From: Neisseria sp.
GTDB lineage: Bacteria; Pseudomonadota; Gammaproteobacteria; Burkholderiales; Neisseriaceae
Length of the DNA stretch: 60,946 bases
Direction of reading: 5' to 3'
NCBI RefSeq assembly: GCF_030530745.1
Contig: NZ_JAUMUI010000013.1
Coordinates: 1-60,946 of the forward strand
Part shown: positions 33,279-40,890 of the stretch, one piece after another
Layout: each line of letters starts with the position of its first letter
Position numbering within the stretch: position 1 is the stretch's first letter
The notes under the pieces: generated by a model
Told to the model about the DNA's origin: nothing
The model's database searches: none
The model's input: only the letters and a program-made list of their open reading frames with translations
Position numbers and translations under genes: made by a program

Positions 33279-33743
33279 ATGCATCTTACACAACACACCG
33301 ATTACGGCCTGCGCGTATTGATCTACACCGCCATCAACGACGACGCACTGGCTAATATCGGCACCATCGCCGATACCTACGGCATCTCCAAAAGCCATCT
33401 GATGAAAGTGGTTACCGCGCTGGTTAAAGGCGGCTTTCTCGACAGCGTGCGCGGCAAAGGCGGCGGCCTCAAACTTTCCCGCCCGCCCGAACAGATTAAC
33501 ATCGGCGCGGTAGTGCGCCACCTTGAGCCCATGCAGCTTGTGGAATGCATGGGCGATAACAACCAATGCCTGATTGCTCCGGGCTGCCGTTTGGCGGGCA
33601 TACTCGGCGGAGCAATGAAAGCCTTTTTAAATTATCTCGACGGCTTTACCCTTGCCGACCTGCTCAACAAGCCGACTTACGATCTGCTTTATATTCCGAA
33701 AACCGAAATTTCTGCCGGCTTTCTGCCTGCCGGGTATAACTGA
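33279..33743 (+). CDS. nsrR: Rrf2-family NO-sensing repressor NsrR
   Basis: A 154-residue regulator. The winged helix-turn-helix (about 1-65) reads MHLTQHTDYGLRVLIYTA and GISKSHLMKVVTALVKGGFLDSVRGKGGG, as in NsrR. Three cysteines, C90, C97 and C103 (VECMGDNNQCLIAPGC), supply ligands for an NO-sensitive Fe-S cluster. Spacing fits NsrR and not IscR. NsrR represses NO-detoxifying genes until NO damages the cluster. It is divergent from the hemerythrin and nnrS genes over a palindrome that is probably its own site. Confidence 0.93.
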   Translation: MHLTQHTDYGLRVLIYTAINDDALANIGTIADTYGISKSHLMKVVTALVKGGFLDSVRGKGGGLKLSRPPEQINIGAVVRHLEPMQLVECMGDNNQCLIAPGCRLAGILGGAMKAFLNYLDGFTLADLLNKPTYDLLYIPKTEISAGFLPAGYN

Positions 33744-33870
33744 GCCCGTTTCCCGGCAATCCCAAATGTTTCAGACGGCCTATATCACATTAGTTATTGT
33801 TTTGTTTGAGTAAACGCCTGAAATGTAAAAATCTGCCGCTTTGTTACAAATCTTTAAGATTTGGGTTGCA

Positions 33871-33890
33871 AACAATAATAATAGCTATTA
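33871..33890 (+). promoter_or_regulatory. Putative Fur box upstream of tonB
   Basis: AACAATAATAATAGCTATTA contains tandem AATAAT-type hexamers with a partial inverted half, as in Fur sites. It ends 13 bases before the tonB start. The match is imperfect; position and gene function support it. Confidence 0.45.
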
Positions 33891-33903
33891 ACATGCCATC
33901 GCT

Positions 33904-34866
33904 ATGAAAAATGAACGTTTCTTAACCCCCTCCACGTTCGCGCTGGTGGCTTTTTTACATATCGGCCTGATGGCCCTGCTGTGGCAGGGCAGGCCGCTGC
34001 CGCTGATTGATATGGAGACTATCGAATTCGTCGATTTGAGCGGTTTCGGCGGCGGAGACGGCCAAGTTGAAGGAGCGGGCGCGCCCGCCCCCGAAACGGC
34101 CGCCCAGCCCGAGTCCAAACCCAAGCCCGAACCGCCCAAACCTAAAGAAGCCCCCAAGCCGCAACCCAAACCCAAGCCGGCAGAAACGCCCAAACAGGAA
34201 TTAAAACCGGTAATCACCCAAAAAGCGCAGGCCGATATTTCCAAACCCAAAGAAACCCCCAAACCGAAGCCGGTGGAGAAAGTTAAAGCCGAATCGGCAG
34301 AACAGCCCAAGCCGGTGGAGCGGCCCGTAGAAAAGGCGGTGGAGAAGCCCGTTGAAAAACCGGCAGCCCCGCCTGCCGAGAAAACCGCAGAAAACGCCGC
34401 CGACAAACCTGCCGCAGGCCCCGTGCGGGAAAAAGGCGGCAGCGGCGACGGCACGGGCTATGCCAAGATACAGGGCAAAGGCAGCGGATCGGGAAGCGGC
34501 GAAGGGCGCGGAACCGGAAAGGGTGAAGGCAGCGGCAGCAAAACAGGAAGCGGAAGCGGCAGCGGTGAAATTGCCGGCGGCGGCGCGGGAAGCAGCGCGG
34601 GCAATCCGGTTAAAGGTGTCTGTTCCGTCCGCCAACCCAGCGAAAAAGACTATCCGCAACGTTCCCAAGAAAATGGTGAAGAAGGGTCGGTAACATTTAT
34701 AGTTACGATATCCCCGAGCAATCAGATAACCAATATCAAAATAATAAAAAGCAGCGGTTTCCCCAGTTTGGATCGAGCGGCAAAGAATCTTGTGCGCAAA
34801 TATCCTTGCGACTCTAAAGGCAAATGGTATCAAGGACAGGGCACAATAGTATTTGCTTTGCCCTAA
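33904..34866 (+). CDS. tonB: Energy-transducing protein TonB
   Basis: A 320-residue protein that carries proton-motive energy from ExbBD to outer-membrane iron receptors. One N-terminal membrane segment (about 11-27, FALVAFLHIGLMALLW) is followed by a long Pro/Lys region (about 60-175). A Gly/Ser-rich stretch (about 178-236) is unusual. The C-terminal TonB domain (about 236-320) includes GSVTFIVTISPSNQI and holds two Cys (VKGVCSV and RKYPCDS), which could pair. It heads tonB-exbB-exbD. The start lacks a strong ribosome site; the ATG at 33904 gives the normal membrane anchor. Confidence 0.94.
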   Translation: MKNERFLTPSTFALVAFLHIGLMALLWQGRPLPLIDMETIEFVDLSGFGGGDGQVEGAGAPAPETAAQPESKPKPEPPKPKEAPKPQPKPKPAETPKQELKPVITQKAQADISKPKETPKPKPVEKVKAESAEQPKPVERPVEKAVEKPVEKPAAPPAEKTAENAADKPAAGPVREKGGSGDGTGYAKIQGKGSGSGSGEGRGTGKGEGSGSKTGSGSGSGEIAGGGAGSSAGNPVKGVCSVRQPSEKDYPQRSQENGEEGSVTFIVTISPSNQITNIKIIKSSGFPSLDRAAKNLVRKYPCDSKGKWYQGQGTIVFALP

Positions 34867-34949
34867 ATAAAACAGGCCGGCTGAATTTTATGTAAGGCGG
34901 CTAGCCGTCATAATTAACTTATCATCAACTCTTTTTGGAATAAACAACA

Positions 34950-35609
34950 ATGAATTTAGGATTGGTTTTTGAATCAGGCGATTACGTATTAATCAGCGTA
35001 TTTCTGCTGCTGGTGCTGATGAGCATCGTTACCTGGACGGTGATTATCGTACGCGCCGTCAAGCTCAATAAGGCCAAAAAAGGCAATGCGGCGGTCAAGC
35101 CTTTGATTTGGAATGCCGCCTCACTCGATGAAGCAGTGCAGAAAGCCCGAACCGTCGAATCGCCGGTGAGCACGCTGGCGGAGGAGGCCGTGCGGGCGCG
35201 GCAGAATTACCGCAACGGGCAGGGGGCGAAGCTTGCCGCAGCCGTGCCGCTCAACGAATATCTGGTTACCCAGATCCGCAACAGCATGAGCCAAAACCTG
35301 CGCCCCTTCGACAGCGGCCTGACCGCGCTGGCCTCCATCGGCGCCACCGCACCGTTTATCGGCCTGTTCGGCACGGTTTGGGGGATTTACCACGCCCTAA
35401 TCAACATCAGCCAAAGCGGCCAGATGAGCATTGCCGCCGTGGCAGGCCCCATCGGCGAGGCCTTGGTGGCTACCGCCGCCGGCCTGTTTGTGGCGATTCC
35501 GGCCGTTTTGGCCTACAACTTTCTGGTGCGGGGCAACAAAACGCTGGCGCAGGATATGGACGCTTTCGCCCACGATTTCCACGTTCAACTGTTAAACCAA
35601 GAGGATTAA
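34950..35609 (+). CDS. exbB: Biopolymer transport protein ExbB
   Basis: A 219-residue MotA/TolQ/ExbB proton-channel subunit. It has three membrane segments: about 10-35 ([24 protein letters not shown]), about 125-150 ([24 protein letters not shown]) and about 165-195 ([26 protein letters not shown]). The conserved Thr/Ala and Glu of the channel region are in place. It lies 83 bases after tonB and 3 bases before exbD. TolQ is the alternative; the tonB context decides. Confidence 0.95.
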   Translation: MNLGLVFESGDYVLISVFLLLVLMSIVTWTVIIVRAVKLNKAKKGNAAVKPLIWNAASLDEAVQKARTVESPVSTLAEEAVRARQNYRNGQGAKLAAAVPLNEYLVTQIRNSMSQNLRPFDSGLTALASIGATAPFIGLFGTVWGIYHALINISQSGQMSIAAVAGPIGEALVATAAGLFVAIPAVLAYNFLVRGNKTLAQDMDAFAHDFHVQLLNQED

Positions 35610-35612
35610 GCC

Positions 35613-36047
35613 ATGGCATTCGGTTCGATGAATTCCGGCGACGATGCGCCGATGGCCGACATCAACGTTACCCCGCTGGTGGACGTGATGCTGGTGCTGC
35701 TGATTGTGTTTATGATTACCATGCCCGTGCTTACGCACTCGATTCCGCTGCAACTGCCCACTGCGTCGGAAAACGTGAAACAGGAAACCCAGCCCAAAGA
35801 GCCGCTGCGCTTGAGCATTGATGCCGAGGGGGCTTATGTGCTCGGTGCGGAATCCGCCACCAAGCTGGGTTTGGAAGAAATTACCGAACAGCTCAGGCAG
35901 GCCAAAGCGGCCAACCCTGATGTGATTGTGGCGATTGCCGCCGACAAGCGTGTGGAATACGATTCGGTTGCCCAAGCCCTGCATTCGGCACGCGAAGCCG
36001 GCATCAGCAAAATCGGGTTTATCACCGAAACCGATTCGGGCAAATAA
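35613..36047 (+). CDS. exbD: Biopolymer transport protein ExbD
   Basis: A 144-residue partner of ExbB. The single membrane helix (about 22-43, VDVMLVLLIVFMITMPVL) carries the essential proton-carrying Asp in NVTPLVDVMLVLL. The periplasmic domain follows, with IAADKRVEYDSVAQALHSAREAGISKIGFITE. It starts 3 bases after exbB, so it is translationally coupled. A strong DUS terminator lies 18 bases downstream. Confidence 0.96.
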   Translation: MAFGSMNSGDDAPMADINVTPLVDVMLVLLIVFMITMPVLTHSIPLQLPTASENVKQETQPKEPLRLSIDAEGAYVLGAESATKLGLEEITEQLRQAKAANPDVIVAIAADKRVEYDSVAQALHSAREAGISKIGFITETDSGK

Positions 36048-36065
36048 TTCTGTTTGAAAGCAGGC

Positions 36066-36101
36066 AAAGGCCGTCTGAAAAAATATTTTCAGACGGCCTT
36101 T
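36066..36101. terminator. Bidirectional DUS-pair terminator, exbD/mnmC
   Basis: AAAGGCCGTCTGAAAA and its complement form a stem of about 16 bp with A and T runs on both sides, between convergent exbD and the mnmC-type gene. Confidence 0.75.
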
Positions 36102-36129
36102 GCCGTATGGAACCCGATACCGTGCAGGA

Positions 36130-37767
36130 TTATGCTTCCGCCAGCAGCGGCCGCCCTCGGATAATCGCGCGGATAACCGTGCGGTTGGGTGAGAGCGCGT
36201 TGCGCAGGCGTTGCGGCAGCGGATTGGGCAGGCCGAGAATGTCGGCTGCGACGGCGGCGGCGCAGACGGGGGCAGTGGCAAGGCCGCGGCTGCCGTGGGC
36301 GGTGTTGATGTAGGCGCCCGGCAAATAGGGGCAGGGCGTGTGGATGCGGTAGTTTTTATCGAGTGCGAGTTTGGCATAGGCCTGCTGCATGGTATAGATG
36401 TCGCCGAGCGCACCCACCAGCGGCAGGTGGTCGGGGCTGTCGCAGCGCAGGGCGGCATGGCCTTGCAAAGGTTGTGCGGGGCCGTTTGCACGGTTTTCAG
36501 ACGGCCTGTTCGGACTCAGGCCGTCTGAAAATAAATTTCCGGCCAGTTCGGCATCCAGTTCGCGCAAAGTGAGGCGGTTGGCTTCGGCATCGCTTGCGCG
36601 CCATTCGCTGCCGGTGTCGTGCTGGATAAAGGTGGCGCCGAAGCAGTGCGCGCCCTGCCATGCGGGGCTGATGTAGCCGGCGGCGGAAAGGGCGCAGCGC
36701 AGGGCGGCGGAATAGGGCGTGGCGGCGGCCAGGTCGGTTTGGCCGCGGATCAGGCGGTAGGGCAGTGCGGATACGTCGGCTGCGGCGGCCAGCGGGCTGT
36801 GTGCGCCCATGCAGTAGATAATATGGCTGCCGAAGAAGGTTTGCGCGGCGGTTTCTACCTGCCATACGCCGTTGCGGTATCCGGCGGCCAGTGCGGGGGT
36901 GCGGGTGTGCAGCTCTATCAAGGGATGGTCGAGCAGGGCGTTTACCAGCGCGGGCGGGTTCAGCCACACGCCTTGCGGCCAATAAAGCGCGCTTTGCGTG
37001 AGGGGGATGCCGGCCAGTTGCGAGGCCGTTTCGGCGCAAACGGGGCGGTAGAGGTGGGCGTGGTGGGTTTGCGCCGAGAGCGCCAGATTGCGGCGGGTTT
37101 CTTCTTCGTTATGATTGAGATGGAGCACGCCGCTGCCGCCCCAGTTTTCCTGCGCGGGCAGCAGGGCGTCGAGCAGGCGGTGGGTGTGGCCGTAGCCGCA
37201 CAGCAATAATTCGGTCTGCTCGGTGTTGTGCGGCGAAATCTTGGCATACAGCAGCCCTTGGCGGTTGCCCGAGGCGGCGTTGGCCGGTTCGGCGGCTTCG
37301 AGCACGGTAACAGGCAGGCCGTGCCGCGCCAGCGCGCGGGCGGTGGCGGCACCGGCGATGCCTGCGCCGATAACGACGGCGCGGGTTGCGGGGCGGCGTT
37401 CGGGTGGTTTGAACCACGGTTTGACGTTTGGCGGCGGCAGTTGCGGCACGGCTTCGGTTTGCCATTGCACGGGTTGCGGGAAATATTCGCTGAGGCGGCG
37501 GGCGGTTTCAGACGGCATCAGCCACAAATGCACGTCGGGCAGAATATCGTATAGCGCATTGGCGGCGTTAAACTGAATGCAGCCGAGTTTGCTTCCGATG
37601 GCTTGGCTTAATGTAGTTTCTTGTGCTGAAGGCGTTTCAGACGGCCTGAATACGGGCAGGGTGTTGTCGGACAGGCATACAACCAGATACAGCGGTTTGG
37701 GGTGTGCGGTGATGGCGCAAGAGAGTTCTGATAATGAAGGCGGGCGGTTCCAAGCAAGGTAGTTCAT
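36130..37767 (-). CDS. mnmC: FAD-dependent MnmC-type oxidoreductase (MnmC2 part)
   Basis: A 545-residue protein matching the C-terminal half of MnmC, which removes the carboxymethyl group from cmnm5U34 in tRNA to give nm5U. The FAD Rossmann motif GAGIAGAATARALARHG starts near 132. The block GNRQGLLYAKISPHNTE and the C-terminal HGSRGLATAPVCA are typical. The N-terminal 115 residues are too short for the methyltransferase domain MnmC1 and show no SAM motif. The second step must then be done by another enzyme or be absent. Two inverted DUS lie inside the coding region near residues 412-425. Confidence 0.85.
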   Translation of the reverse strand: MNYLAWNRPPSLSELSCAITAHPKPLYLVVCLSDNTLPVFRPSETPSAQETTLSQAIGSKLGCIQFNAANALYDILPDVHLWLMPSETARRLSEYFPQPVQWQTEAVPQLPPPNVKPWFKPPERRPATRAVVIGAGIAGAATARALARHGLPVTVLEAAEPANAASGNRQGLLYAKISPHNTEQTELLLCGYGHTHRLLDALLPAQENWGGSGVLHLNHNEEETRRNLALSAQTHHAHLYRPVCAETASQLAGIPLTQSALYWPQGVWLNPPALVNALLDHPLIELHTRTPALAAGYRNGVWQVETAAQTFFGSHIIYCMGAHSPLAAAADVSALPYRLIRGQTDLAAATPYSAALRCALSAAGYISPAWQGAHCFGATFIQHDTGSEWRASDAEANRLTLRELDAELAGNLFSDGLSPNRPSENRANGPAQPLQGHAALRCDSPDHLPLVGALGDIYTMQQAYAKLALDKNYRIHTPCPYLPGAYINTAHGSRGLATAPVCAAAVAADILGLPNPLPQRLRNALSPNRTVIRAIIRGRPLLAEA

Positions 37768-37956
37768 GTATCAGGCCGTCTGAAAAAAGAAAGGCGATTT
37801 TAGCACGCGCTGCGGCCGCATACCGCCCAAGTGCGCGGAAAAGCTGTTAAAATCAGGGCGATTTTATTGTTTCAGACGGCCTTGAGGCGGATTGGGAAAA
37901 TCTGTCGGTTTGTGTCGGTTTGTATAGTGAAACCGCTCCTGCCGCCGTCTGGCCCA

Positions 37957-38112
37957 TATAGCGGATTCACACATTTTCGATACAAGGCAGCAAGCCGCAG
38001 ACAGTACAAATAGTACGGAACCGATTCTGTTGCCGCTTCAGCGGCTTACAAAATCGTTCTCTTTGAGCTAAGGCGCAGCAGAGCCTTCGCGAAAGTTAAG
38101 TTAATCCGCTAC
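37957..38112. repeat. Correia-like repeat element (about 156 bp) before pyrF
   Basis: TATAGCGGATTCAC on the left and AAGTTAATCCGCTA on the right are inverted ends. The core has CAAGGCAGCAAGCCGCAGAC and ACAGTACAAATAGTACGG. The extra segment with ACAAAATCGTTCTCTTTGAGC marks the long class. It ends 18 bases before the pyrF ATG, so the pyrF transcript or promoter must cross it. Confidence 0.82.
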
Positions 38113-38129
38113 AACCAAACGGAACCGTT

Positions 38130-38867
38130 ATGAATCCCTTAATCGCCGACTTCAACGCCGAACCTGCACGCGCACCCGTGATTGTGGCGCTGGATTTTGC
38201 CAACGAACACGACACGCTCGCGTTTGTGCGCAGGCTCGAGCCGTCTTTATGCCGCTTGAAAATCGGCAAAGAGCTGTTTACCGCCACCGGCCGCCGCTTG
38301 GCCGAAAGCCTGATCAACCAGGGCTTCGAGCTGTTTCTCGATTTGAAATACCACGATATTCCCAACACCGTGGCCAAAGCCTGCCGCGCGGCGGCGGAAA
38401 TGGGCGTGTGGATGGTAGATATGCACGCCTGCGGCGGCCGCCGCATGATGGAAGCCGCCGCCGAAGCCGTGGCCAATCAGGCTCACAAACCGCTGTTAAT
38501 CGGCGTAACCGTGCTTACCAGCATGGAAGCGGCCGATTTGGCCGAAATCGGCCTGAACGCGCCTGTGGAAGAATTGGTGTTGCGCTGGGCGGAACTCGCG
38601 CAAAGCTCGGGTTTGGACGGCGTGGTGTGTTCCGCCCACGAAGCCGCCCCACTGCGCCGCGGTTTGGGCGGTGATTTCGTGCTGGTTACGCCCGGCATCC
38701 GCCTTGACGTGGCGGGCAACAGCGACGACCAGCGCCGAATCATGACACCGGCTCAGGCACTGGCGGCCGGCTCCACCTATCTGGTGATGGGCCGCCCCGT
38801 TACCCGGGCCGCCGACCCCGTGGCCGTGCTGCGTGAAATCAATGAGGCCGCCCAAGCCATGCGCTGA
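38130..38867 (+). CDS. pyrF: Orotidine 5'-phosphate decarboxylase
   Basis: A 245-residue TIM-barrel enzyme for the last step of UMP synthesis. Catalytic residues are visible in [16 protein letters not shown], and the [11 protein letters not shown] motif, which gives the Asp-Lys-x-x-Asp set. GVTVLTSM and the C-terminal VTPGIRLD and [10 protein letters not shown] phosphate-gripper are intact. GGAACC lies just before the ATG. Upstream sequence is almost wholly a Correia-like element, which may supply or disturb its promoter. Confidence 0.96.
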   Translation: MNPLIADFNAEPARAPVIVALDFANEHDTLAFVRRLEPSLCRLKIGKELFTATGRRLAESLINQGFELFLDLKYHDIPNTVAKACRAAAEMGVWMVDMHACGGRRMMEAAAEAVANQAHKPLLIGVTVLTSMEAADLAEIGLNAPVEELVLRWAELAQSSGLDGVVCSAHEAAPLRRGLGGDFVLVTPGIRLDVAGNSDDQRRIMTPAQALAAGSTYLVMGRPVTRAADPVAVLREINEAAQAMR

Positions 38868-38938
38868 TTTTCAGACGGCCTGATGTTAAAAGTTTAGGCA
38901 GAGGCCGTCTGAAACCCAAAGAAACGGATTTGATCGAT

Positions 38939-39901
38939 ATGCTATTCCCAACCGACCCGCAAACCCTCAAAACCCGCCTTGCCCGAGCACGCGTGCTGGT
39001 GGTGGGCGACGTGATGCTCGACCGCTACTGGTTCGGCGACGTATCGCGCATTTCCCCCGAAGCCCCCGTGCCCGTGGCCAAAATCGGCAAAACCGACCAG
39101 CGCGCCGGCGGTGCCGCCAACGTTGCCCGCAACGTTGCCTCGCTGGGCGGGCAGGCCGCCTTGCTGTCGGTAACCGGCAACGACGAAGCCGCCGACGTAC
39201 TCGACGGCCTGATGCGGCAGGACGGCGTGGCCGCCCATCTGGTGCGTGATTCGGAAATCGCCACCACCGTGAAACTGCGCGTGGTTGCCCGCAACCAGCA
39301 ATTGATCCGCCTCGACTTTGAAGAGATGCCGCACCGCGAAATCCTTGATTCGGTAAAAGACCAATACCGCGCTCTGCTGCCCGAATACGACGTGGTGGTT
39401 CTGTCGGACTACGGCAAAGGCGGCCTGCTGCACGTTGCCTCGATGATAGAATGGGCGCGCCAGGCCGGCAAACCCGTGCTGATCGACCCCAAAGGCGACG
39501 ACTACGAAAAATACGCCGGCGCCACCCTGCTCACGCCCAACCGCGCCGAGCTGAAGGAAGTGGTGGGCAGCTGGCGCAGCGAAGCCGAGCTGACCGAAAA
39601 AGCGCAGCACCTGCGCCGCCACCTCGAACTCGAAGCCCTGCTGCTCACCCGCAGCGAAGAGGGCATGACCCTGTTTAGCGGCAGCGAAATAGTCAACCGG
39701 CCCACGCGGGCGCAGGAAGTTTATGATGTGTCCGGCGCAGGCGACACCGTCATCGCCAGCATGGGCTTGGGGCTGGCCGCCGGTTTCAGCCTGCCCGAAG
39801 CCATGCACATCGCCAACACTGCCGCTGGCGTGGTGGTGGCCAAACTGGGCACGGCAGTATGTTCGTTTGACGAGCTGAGAGCAGCGCTCGAAAAGGAATA
39901 A
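38939..39901 (+). CDS. hldA: D-glycero-beta-D-manno-heptose-7-phosphate kinase
   Basis: A 320-residue PfkB-type kinase making heptose-1,7-bisphosphate for the LOS inner core. The N-terminal VVGDVMLDRYWFGDVSRISPEAPVPV is the HldE-N/RfaE hallmark. RAGGAANVARNVASLGG follows, with PfkB signature 2, VYDVSGAGDTVIASMGLG, near the end. The adenylyltransferase half of HldE is missing, so Neisseria-style separate HldA is indicated. I chose the ATG at 38939; an in-frame TTG at 38930 is possible. hldD lies 1 kb downstream, with a toxin-antitoxin module between. Confidence 0.94.
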   Translation: MLFPTDPQTLKTRLARARVLVVGDVMLDRYWFGDVSRISPEAPVPVAKIGKTDQRAGGAANVARNVASLGGQAALLSVTGNDEAADVLDGLMRQDGVAAHLVRDSEIATTVKLRVVARNQQLIRLDFEEMPHREILDSVKDQYRALLPEYDVVVLSDYGKGGLLHVASMIEWARQAGKPVLIDPKGDDYEKYAGATLLTPNRAELKEVVGSWRSEAELTEKAQHLRRHLELEALLLTRSEEGMTLFSGSEIVNRPTRAQEVYDVSGAGDTVIASMGLGLAAGFSLPEAMHIANTAAGVVVAKLGTAVCSFDELRAALEKE

Positions 39902-39936
39902 CGGCGGTTTCAGACGGCCTTGAAAGGAATAATGCT

Positions 39937-40119
39937 GTGCACCAACCCGATTTGGAAAAAATCAAACGCAAGCAGGCTGAATTGCAGGCGGCCCACCGCG
40001 CATGGATAGCCGAAAAAGCCAAACACGAAATATTGGCGTTTGCCGATGAAAAAGGCAACATCGTATTGCACCACCCCGACGGGCATACGGAGATTGTGCA
40101 TGAGGCCGAAGCAGGCTAG
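39937..40119 (+). CDS. Small putative antitoxin upstream of zeta-type toxin
   Basis: A 60-residue charged protein (GTG start, GAAAGGA ribosome site just upstream). A helix at 5-35 (LEKIKRKQAELQAAHRAWIAEKAKHE) is followed by a small beta part, AFADEKGNIVLHHPDGHTEIV. I recognise no named family. The size, place and helical form fit the antitoxin of a zeta-type toxin pair. Its last 20 bases overlap the ancestral toxin start (ATG at 40100). The TAG stop lies within the CTAG target site of a MITE. Confidence 0.65.
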   Translation: MHQPDLEKIKRKQAELQAAHRAWIAEKAKHEILAFADEKGNIVLHHPDGHTEIVHEAEAG

Positions 40120-40284
40120 GGTCTGTTGACAATTAACGCAACGGCGGTGTTTTTGGTCAAAAATCCCCGTCTGCGGCGTTAAAAATGCTCGCAAGGTGTT
40201 CAACCTTGCTGCGCTTTTTGCCTTGCATACGCGGATTTTTGCCTCAAAAAACCGCTTCGCCGGCCAATTGTCAACAGACCCTAG
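40116..40284. mobile_element. 161-bp MITE, IS5-group type, with CTAG duplication
   Basis: Inverted ends GGTCTGTTGACAATT (40120-40134) and AATTGTCAACAGACC (40266-40280) are perfect over 15 bases. They are flanked by direct CTAG copies at 40116-40119 and 40281-40284, the YTAR-type duplication of IS5-group elements. The interior encodes no transposase. It splits the toxin gene start. Removing the element and one CTAG restores an open frame, which confirms the insertion borders. Confidence 0.88.
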
Positions 40285-40849
40285 GGCGGTATTTTATTGC
40301 GGCACCAACGGTGCGGGCAAAACCACTTTGCGCGGTTTGAACCACGATGCCGTGTCGGTGGTGATTGATTCCGACCATATCGCCGCCGAGCTTAATCCTG
40401 CCAACCCGCGGGCTGCAGATATGGAGGCAGGGCGGCAGGCGTTAAAACTTTTTCAGACGGCCTTAAATAATGATATTTCGTTTTCCATGGAATCCACACT
40501 GTCGGGTGTTTCGGTGTTGCGGCGTATGCGGCAGGCCAAAGATAAGGGATTTCATGTTATTTTGAACTATATAGGGCTGGTTTCCGCCGATCTGCATATC
40601 GAACGCGTACAGTCGCGCATCCGCAGCGGCGGCTATCCGATAGACAGCAGGGTCATCCGCAAGCGTTTCATCGAAAGCCACGCCAATCTGACCGTGGCGC
40701 TACAATTGGCCGACGAAGCGTATCTTTATGATAATTCCGGAGCAGAATTGGCGTTGGTGCTATATATCGCCGACGGTAAAATTTATCTGCAAACCGACAC
40801 ACAACCCGCATGGGTGCAGAAGCTGATACAAACATTAACGGCCGTCTGA
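40196..40849 (+). CDS. Zeta-toxin-like P-loop kinase, start disrupted by MITE
   Basis: A P-loop protein with [12 protein letters not shown] (Walker A), [13 protein letters not shown], a SMESTLSG block and [15 protein letters not shown], as in zeta toxins, which phosphorylate UDP-N-acetylglucosamine or related sugars. The ancestral start is the ATG at 40100 ([14 protein letters not shown]). The MITE puts a TGA at codon 10 of that frame. The insertion plus duplication is 165 bp, so downstream codons stay in frame. Expression would need the GTG at 40196 inside the MITE, giving a fused N-terminus, or a later start. The kinase body itself is intact. Confidence 0.75.
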   Translation: MFNLAALFALHTRIFASKNRFAGQLSTDPRAVFYCGTNGAGKTTLRGLNHDAVSVVIDSDHIAAELNPANPRAADMEAGRQALKLFQTALNNDISFSMESTLSGVSVLRRMRQAKDKGFHVILNYIGLVSADLHIERVQSRIRSGGYPIDSRVIRKRFIESHANLTVALQLADEAYLYDNSGAELALVLYIADGKIYLQTDTQPAWVQKLIQTLTAV

Positions 40850-40873
40850 AAACACGAGCCTTTTCAGACGGCC
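40840..40873 (+). terminator. DUS inverted-pair hairpin before hldD
   Basis: GGCCGTCTGAAAA arms with a loop of about 9 bases overlap the toxin 3' end and lie 17 bases before hldD. Confidence 0.6.
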
Positions 40874-40890
40874 ACCCGAAAGGAAAAATC

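Noticed and set aside
39932-40009. ATG frame starting at 39932
   Set aside because: It stops after about 25 codons and is out of frame with the antitoxin-like protein, which starts at GTG 39937.
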